Assembly: GCA_030596245.1 (NCBI GenBank)
Contig: JAUVKN010000149.1
Location: 1-9,663 of the forward strand
Direction of reading: 5' to 3'
DNA length: 9,663 bases
Origin: Bacteroidia bacterium
GTDB lineage: Bacteria; Bacteroidota; Bacteroidia; Bacteroidales; GCA-2748055
Under the pieces are notes generated by a model that saw only the letters and a list, made by a program, of their open reading frames with translations, searched no databases and had not been told where the DNA came from. The stretch's first letter is position 1; each line of letters opens with the position of its first letter. Shown piece after piece: positions 5,901-9,663 of the stretch. A program made the translations under genes and the position numbers.

Positions 5901-8830
5901 AGGTGTGTCAGGATGGTATCTCCTGAAGAGGATGGAGGAGATCCGTCGCCCCAGTCCCATTCATACGCCGAGATGGCCCCTGCGGAAGCATTTTGCAGAA
6001 CAATCCCGAAGGGCGCACAGCCCTGAAATTCGTTTACCGAGTATTCTGCATGTATGTAAGGATGTGTCCGGATGACCTGGTAGGAGGTATCCCGGCATAA
6101 ATTCTGTGTGGTACTCACCAGCCTGACTAAATAATCCACATTGGCCGGAGTCATGTTTTCAAAGGTATGGAGCGGATCTGCCGATGAAGAGGATCCACCA
6201 TCGCCAAAATCCCATTCGAACATGGTGGCGGTGACAGCCGACTGGTTGGAGAAACTCACTTCCATTCCGTGGCAGACAGCCGACTGATCCTGGATAAAAG
6301 CAGAAGTAACTTCAGGGAAGACCGAGACCACCCTGACGAGGGTATCGGTGCATCCCCGGGCATTGTTATTTACTACCAGGCGGAGATTATACTGAATCGG
6401 TATGTCAGTGGTATTTGAATAGGTATGGTTGAAGGTGCTGGCAGAAGTAGAATAGATGGTGCCATCGCCCATGGTCCATTCATACTCTTCGATGTAACCT
6501 GCCGAATTATTATCGATGCTGATTACCAGGGGCGAGCATCCCTGGAAGGTATCCATGGCATAGGCAGCTTCGATGTAGGGGTAGACCGAAATATCCGTTT
6601 CCACCGTATCGCTGCAGAAGAATGGCGAAATGGCCACCATTTCCACATGATAGATGCTGTCGGCCATTCCCTGGTTGAAATAGGTATGGGTCACATTGTC
6701 AGTATTGGATGAATTCCCATCACCCAATGTCCATTTATACCGGTCAGTGTTGCCGGTGGAGGTATTGGTGAAGTTGACGGTTACAGGGTGACAGCCATTA
6801 GATATATCGTTTGTGAAACCAGCTGCTATTTCAGGTCTGATAACAATATCTCTTCGGAATTCACTGACACAACTTCTGTTCCAGACCACCAGCTGTATGG
6901 TCGTTGTTATTTTCGAATCTGTGGTATTGGTAAAATACCGCTGCATCACCTGACTGGTGTCATAGACAAATGGATTGGAAGGATCCTGCAGGTCAAAGTC
7001 CCACTGCACATTGTACTTGCTGGACAGGTCCACCCCGAAGGACTGGTTATCAAAGGTGACGGTATCCGGAGCACAGATATACCATTCATCCATTTCAAAA
7101 AAGGATTCTATCTGCTCGGCTATACCCACGATTACCGAAATGGTGGTATCTGGGAAACATGCCCTGGTCAGGGTCACATCATAATTGTGTACACCTGGGG
7201 GAGGTGTGGCTATGGGTGTAGCTATGAAAGGATCATCCAGGTAATCAGACTTAGACCAGGTATAGGAGATCCCTCCGTTCGCCCTCAGCTGTACAGTATC
7301 GCCGAAACACCCGAATATGGATTTTGAACCGGACTCAACAATCAGCACATCTCCCCTTGTAGCACTGTAATCTGAAAAATATCCATATTTACATCCCGTG
7401 CCTTTTCCCCCCTCGATCAGGCCCAGGTGGAAAACACTTACGGAGTTGGTGATTTTAACCACTTCACCCTGAGGCACTCCACCTCCCCTGTTATTGGCAA
7501 AATACTTGTCGGATTTCTTCAGGCAGACGTAATCGGTAGCTCCTACGGTCTCGAACCAGCTTTCAGGAATCGGAAAGGTGCTTCCATCCTCATAGTGCAT
7601 AGTAAAAGCATGCTTAGCAGCATCGATGGTCATGATATTCAGATAGAAACCCTGGTCAGTGGACCTTGTAAAACTGACCTCTACCGAACCCGTACAACCA
7701 TCAATGGTAGGCAAAACAGCCCCGCCAAGCTCGCAACCGAATCCGGAGGCGTGAAGGATCATGATGGGTTTGTCGCCCTTCACGTGTGTGGAATTGTTCC
7801 GGATCTCGTATGCTGACTGCTCTCCCGGGTTAGCCAGTGTCGTGAATAATGCCCCGTCGATAAATACTTGGGTATTTGGCTCTGTGGCCATGATAAAGAT
7901 CCTTTCACCGGTGGGGACACCGTCAGGGTCCGGGGGCACTGCGTTCGGATTGATGAGGTTTATCTTGCCCCTCATGACGATGTATTCATAACCCACAATT
8001 CTGGTGCCTTCGGCATTCACCATGGGAACGGTCTGGTCCCCAATGAGATCTTTACAACCTTGAGGTTGTCCCCATACCGAGTCATCCTTGATGGTCACTG
8101 CGATGGGTTTGTTTGAGACAATGTGGGTCCCGCCTATGTGTCCGGCTGCAGACTGGCTTGTGGCAAGGCAGGAGAAAGTCTCCCCCTTGTTCAGGGTGAT
8201 GTTAAACGGTACTCCGGCTGCATACCCTCCCACAAGGGGTGCGGTAGGGGTAATAGTGATCACGGTGTTATCCTCGGTGGCCACAATATCGGCTGAACAG
8301 TAAGGCAGGGGATTGTAATTATTTCCGTTGGGCCAGACATTGTTGAAGGGGGTATAAAACTCCATTCCCAGTGCGTTCCCACCCTTCAGGGCGAAAATAT
8401 CCATATTCCAGTATTCATCCTCATCATAATAGACGGTGATCAGGTTGGTGGAAGTGATTAAAACCCCCTTGTTCAGTACGATTCCCCCCGGCCTGTTCTC
8501 CAGGTCGTTGATCCATGGAGAGCCATCGATGGAAACAGTGCTTTTTGCAGGTACAGTAAAGGTTGTATCCATCCCGGCGGAGTTGGCAGGTTGGTAAATT
8601 CTTACGGTAGCATCCAGTTCCAGGGCGGATACCCTGAAATATACGGGTTCACCACCGGGATCATTCCCGTGACCGATGGTTATTTCGGGAGCCACAAACC
8701 AGAATTCAACATCGGTCTGAGAATAACTTTTGATGGCCTGGGTCAGTAACAGGATAACCAGGATTAAACCTCTGGCATGTAATTTTTGTATTTGTATCAA
8801 TCTGTGTCGCAAAGAATCCTTTTTTGTCAA
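2948..8830 (-). CDS. Giant T9SS cell-surface protein: IgGFc-binding-like head, 15 PKD units, CHU_C sorting domain (1960 aa)
   Basis: Domain order: residues 1-37 signal peptide (basic n-region, core GLILVILLLTQAI, cut before Gln38); about 41-490 a region resembling the IgGFc-binding N-terminal domain (DVEFWFVAPE, repeated GTHIVSNKPIAVTIKDD / THVKGDKPIMILHASGFG motifs, ending near YGYFSDYSATRGD); 500-568 an Ig/PKD-like module (Cys508, Cys558); about 575-1850 fifteen PKD-type units; 1861-1960 a gliding-motility-associated C-terminal domain (FPNVFKPNP, EYELAIYNRWGE, GWDGYYKG, GVYVWKCIV). The last is the type B signal for export and attachment by the type IX secretion system, so the protein is expected on the outer surface, probably as an adhesin or structural stalk. 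The PKD core Trp (of W-x-F-G-D-G or variants) falls at 610, 700, 785, 873, 958, 1046, 1130, 1218, 1302, 1388, 1472, 1559, 1645, 1726 and 1806. The frame has no in-frame ATG before the signal peptide: TTG at 8828-8830 is the outermost start after an upstream TAG, with TTG codons at residues 7 and 11 as alternatives. The IgGFc assignment is less certain than PKD and CHU_C. The ligand is unknown. Confidence 0.93.
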   Translation of the reverse strand: MTKKDSLRHRLIQIQKLHARGLILVILLLTQAIKSYSQTDVEFWFVAPEITIGHGNDPGGEPVYFRVSALELDATVRIYQPANSAGMDTTFTVPAKSTVSIDGSPWINDLENRPGGIVLNKGVLITSTNLITVYYDEDEYWNMDIFALKGGNALGMEFYTPFNNVWPNGNNYNPLPYCSADIVATEDNTVITITPTAPLVGGYAAGVPFNITLNKGETFSCLATSQSAAGHIGGTHIVSNKPIAVTIKDDSVWGQPQGCKDLIGDQTVPMVNAEGTRIVGYEYIVMRGKINLINPNAVPPDPDGVPTGERIFIMATEPNTQVFIDGALFTTLANPGEQSAYEIRNNSTHVKGDKPIMILHASGFGCELGGAVLPTIDGCTGSVEVSFTRSTDQGFYLNIMTIDAAKHAFTMHYEDGSTFPIPESWFETVGATDYVCLKKSDKYFANNRGGGVPQGEVVKITNSVSVFHLGLIEGGKGTGCKYGYFSDYSATRGDVLIVESGSKSIFGCFGDTVQLRANGGISYTWSKSDYLDDPFIATPIATPPPGVHNYDVTLTRACFPDTTISVIVGIAEQIESFFEMDEWYICAPDTVTFDNQSFGVDLSSKYNVQWDFDLQDPSNPFVYDTSQVMQRYFTNTTDSKITTTIQLVVWNRSCVSEFRRDIVIRPEIAAGFTNDISNGCHPVTVNFTNTSTGNTDRYKWTLGDGNSSNTDNVTHTYFNQGMADSIYHVEMVAISPFFCSDTVETDISVYPYIEAAYAMDTFQGCSPLVISIDNNSAGYIEEYEWTMGDGTIYSTSASTFNHTYSNTTDIPIQYNLRLVVNNNARGCTDTLVRVVSVFPEVTSAFIQDQSAVCHGMEVSFSNQSAVTATMFEWDFGDGGSSSSADPLHTFENMTPANVDYLVRLVSTTQNLCRDTSYQVIRTHPYIHAEYSVNEFQGCAPFGIVLQNASAGAISAYEWDWGDGSPPSSSGDTILTHLYQNTGPAAVTNSLQLIVQNADGCADTMARDITVFPEVISQFTQDFTAGCNELLVNFTNQSSPSATSFLWEFGDGGSTDQWDPSHLFQNTGLTDSTYTTRLIAATDENCRDTSQVDIEVYSFVNANFTFSQGTLCTPYDLTLYNSSVGGVSYHWDFGDGGDTTVANTDPVIHRYTNPSPTNPVTYSIVLTVTNAQNCISVQSQEINVMPSVQASFTANITEGCNPVTVNFTNTSSGAISYTWEFDNGQSSDQASPTMTFENYGSNDTVFNVRLMATNVYTCQDSFFMPIVVHPHVDADFAIEYKRQCSVAEVTFHNSSVNGQQYTWSFDGDPLVTTNMAPIDRQFTNNSTTSSATYLVDLTVTSAEGCTSGISKEVTVFHHIEAGFTSITEGCSPLEVSYTNTSLGALDYKWEFGDQTSSILENPLHTYTNEGNSDTVYRVKLTVISDNFCMDSAFGQITVFPKPKAKFDADQTRGCSPVDVIVQNGSEAGDSYIWTFGDGSAPVNSTDTSPVSHSYVNDQAAVQFFELRLDVMNNQGCSDFITQTITVYPSVDVDFERDSAGCSPYFSQFSNSSQRSTTYVWDFGDDGFSYVSEPGHTFVNTGENNAVFDVELKGYSEHGCVDSMTKQVTVYPSPEARFNYNPIYQYFPSATVSLVNETNAGSYNYEWNFDDGSTSTDRDPVSHTYTDWGEYNIQLKASNAQCSDSVVHWIKIFPPQPIAAFVPDIDTGCVPLPVFFTNNSLYGDTYLWEFDDGTTSTDFEPTHTFNEGGFFQVKLTVTGEGGADYAFHEFEIFVLPEPDFFVEPTLVMLPDELVKTFNLTKYGTTFQWNFGDGTTYNAIDTSHQYTLPGVYDIWLTAWTQHGCEAYKIIPEAVTVIGEGSIKFPNVFKPNPAGPIGGAYNAADHLNEVFYPVHEGLVEYELAIYNRWGERLFITTDINEGWDGYYKGSLCAQGVYVWKCIVSYGNGTSEILAGDVTLLHKLF
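3998..7108 (-). repeat. Six tandem A-B pairs of PKD units within the giant protein
   Basis: Residues about 575-1611 comprise 12 PKD units that alternate between two types. A units (core Trp 610, 785, 958, 1130, 1302, 1472) have the longer Cys-to-Cys distance (61-62 residues; 68 in the first). B units (Trp 700, 873, 1046, 1218, 1388, 1559) have 58-59. The A-B period is 170-175 residues, about 515-525 bp. Sequence features also alternate: B units mostly carry Y/F-x-V-x-L and C-x-D-(S/T), and several A units carry N-x-x-G-C-x-D. Nucleotide identity between copies is modest by eye, so the duplications are old or the copies have been selected to diverge. Confidence 0.8.
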
Positions 8831-9002
8831 AAATACCTGTTTATTAGACCAAACCTATCCGGGAAAGGTTGTATGGAGCACGAAAGATACCGGATTTAAA
8901 AGCATGCAACCATAATTAGTTTTTAACCGTATTAAGAATTATATATCGATAATAAGTACTTACATTTATGGGGGATGCCCGTTTCATAATTACTCCGCAG
9001 TC
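8831..9002. other. Divergent intergenic promoter region
   Basis: These 172 bases separate the giant minus-strand gene from the plus-strand secreted-protein gene and must hold the promoters of both. For the plus strand the best -7 candidate is TACATTTA (8961-8968), one base off TAnnTTTG, about 35 bp before the ATG, with no clear -33 box. The middle (about 8896-8965) is strongly AT-rich. No RNA gene or repeat is evident. Confidence 0.5.
8850..8857 (-). promoter_or_regulatory. Bacteroidetes-type -7 element upstream of the giant gene
   Basis: Read on the minus strand the bases are TAGGTTTG, an exact match to TAnnTTTG. There is no good TTTG at the expected -33 position; the closest is CTTTCG, about 24 nt upstream. 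Transcription would start near 8844, only about 14 nt before the TTG at 8830, but about 32-44 nt before the alternative TTG codons at residues 7 and 11. This is an argument for one of the internal starts. Confidence 0.35.
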
Positions 9003-9663
9003 ATGAGAATGAAGAGATTTGTTTATACGATTTTGGTGGCAATCGGTTTCATTTTTCCACTTTCCGGGCAGGACACCCTGTTCTATGAGAATTTTGATAG
9101 TTCGCCCGGGACAAAACCCGACGGGTGGACCACCGAACTTGAAACAGGCGACAGCAAATGGCAATTTGTCAATGGGGGAGGTACAACGAATCCGGAGATA
9201 CCAGGCAGCAGGAGACCCCCTTCATCTTTCAGCGGCACTGTCAACGCTCTCTATTTTTTTGAAAGTCTGGAGGGCAATGAGGTAGCCCTGGTTACCCCGC
9301 CCATTAACCTTGAATTTGGCATCAGGCCGGAGCTTAGATTCTTTCATGCTCAGCTGGAGGGAAACCTGGGATTCGGTTCTTTCCATGATGAGCTCAGGGT
9401 CTACTACAAAACCCATTTTGACAGTGCATGGACCGAGGTCCATAAGATTGCAGAGTATACCGACGAGGTACCTGACTGGACGGAACAGGTAGTTATCCTG
9501 CCAGAAGATGCCTTTGTCTCCGAATGTTATTTTGCCTTCAAGGCAAAAACCAATTATGGTTGGGGCGTGTGCATCGATGATGTGAGGGTGATAGAGACCG
9601 AAGTCCAGCCCAGGCAGGTCAAATCTGTTAGCATATTCCAGGAGGATACAAACATCCTTCCCA
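9003..9663 (+). CDS. Secreted protein with N-terminal MAM-like / choice-of-anchor-J domain, 3' end outside window
   Basis: The frame opens at ATG 9003 (MRMKRF; the ATG at 9009 is an alternative) and runs 220 codons to the right edge without a stop. A signal peptide covers about residues 1-22 (core VYTILVAIGFIFPL, cut before Gln23). Residues about 26-200 form one beta-sandwich domain of the MAM-like/cleaved-adhesin (choice-of-anchor-J) type: opening YENFDSSPGTKPDGW, then KWQFVNGG, a strand pair LVTPPINL and PELRFFHAQ, DELRVYYKTHFDSAW, DWTEQVVILP, YFAFKAKTNYGWGVCIDDVRV. This last motif (F-x-A-x-x-x-x-G-x-G-x-x-I-D-D-V-x-V) is the characteristic end of the fold. A new region starts at about residue 205 (VKSVSIFQEDTNILP). 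Such proteins in Bacteroidetes are usually T9SS-secreted surface or extracellular proteins with a C-terminal sorting domain, which would lie beyond the window. It is transcribed divergently from the giant protein, 172 bp away, suggesting a shared envelope function. Confidence 0.85.
   Translation, partial: MRMKRFVYTILVAIGFIFPLSGQDTLFYENFDSSPGTKPDGWTTELETGDSKWQFVNGGGTTNPEIPGSRRPPSSFSGTVNALYFFESLEGNEVALVTPPINLEFGIRPELRFFHAQLEGNLGFGSFHDELRVYYKTHFDSAWTEVHKIAEYTDEVPDWTEQVVILPEDAFVSECYFAFKAKTNYGWGVCIDDVRVIETEVQPRQVKSVSIFQEDTNILP

Noticed and set aside
5159..5926. A 255-codon plus-strand open frame, and many shorter ones between 3158 and 8303.
   Set aside because: They lie antisense to the giant PKD gene, whose minus-strand frame is unambiguous over 5.9 kb. 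The translations are low-complexity Gly/His/Ile-rich reads of the repeat codons, with no domain.
3281..7108. Regular ~260-bp periodicity considered as a CRISPR array or other nucleotide-level repeat.
   Set aside because: The periodicity comes from PKD protein domains in one continuous reading frame; there are no identical short repeats with spacers.
9019..9492. Open frames of 60-88 codons on both strands near the right edge.
   Set aside because: They are shadows of the plus-strand gene starting at 9003, which has a signal peptide and a recognisable MAM-like ending motif in its own frame.

Overview
The window looks like chromosomal DNA from a Bacteroidetes (Bacteroidota) bacterium, probably a marine or gut-type Bacteroidales/Marinilabiliales/Cytophagia relative; the exact order cannot be read from the sequence. 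The evidence is a giant secreted protein with PKD repeats and a C-terminal gliding-motility/CHU_C (type B sorting) domain that marks it for the type IX secretion system (T9SS), signal peptides cut just before Gln, a TAnnTTTG-like promoter element, and the absence of strong Shine-Dalgarno sites.

Layout, left to right. 1-403 (minus) is the 5' part of a gene for a secreted protein of unknown function that runs off the left edge. 523-747 (minus) is a small 74-residue protein. 880-1825 (minus) is a broken type IV toxin-antitoxin locus: a complete AbiEi antitoxin/repressor gene, then a 20-codon relic that begins like the AbiEii toxin and stops, then a 33-codon open frame. Two adjacent inverted repeats lie just upstream of abiEi and may be its operator. 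1826-2161 is AT-rich and has no gene. 2162-2671 (minus) is a small secreted lipocalin-like protein. 2672-2947 is intergenic; it holds a GC-rich hairpin and a possible plus-strand gene remnant. 2948-8830 (minus) is the dominant feature, a 1960-residue T9SS cell-surface protein. 8831-9002 is a divergent promoter region. 9003 to the right edge (plus) is the 5' part of a secreted MAM-like/choice-of-anchor-J protein gene.

How the genes fit together. The large minus-strand protein and the divergent plus-strand gene both encode exported proteins with adhesive-type beta-sandwich domains, so the right two thirds looks like a cell-envelope/adhesion locus. The left third is lower in GC by eye and carries the toxin-antitoxin debris, as expected for an accessory patch. 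Most notable are the internal architecture of the giant protein (an IgGFc-binding-like head, a stalk of 15 PKD units of which the first 12 form six alternating A-B pairs, and a T9SS signal), its lack of an in-frame ATG start, and the orphaned AbiEi with its apparent operator.
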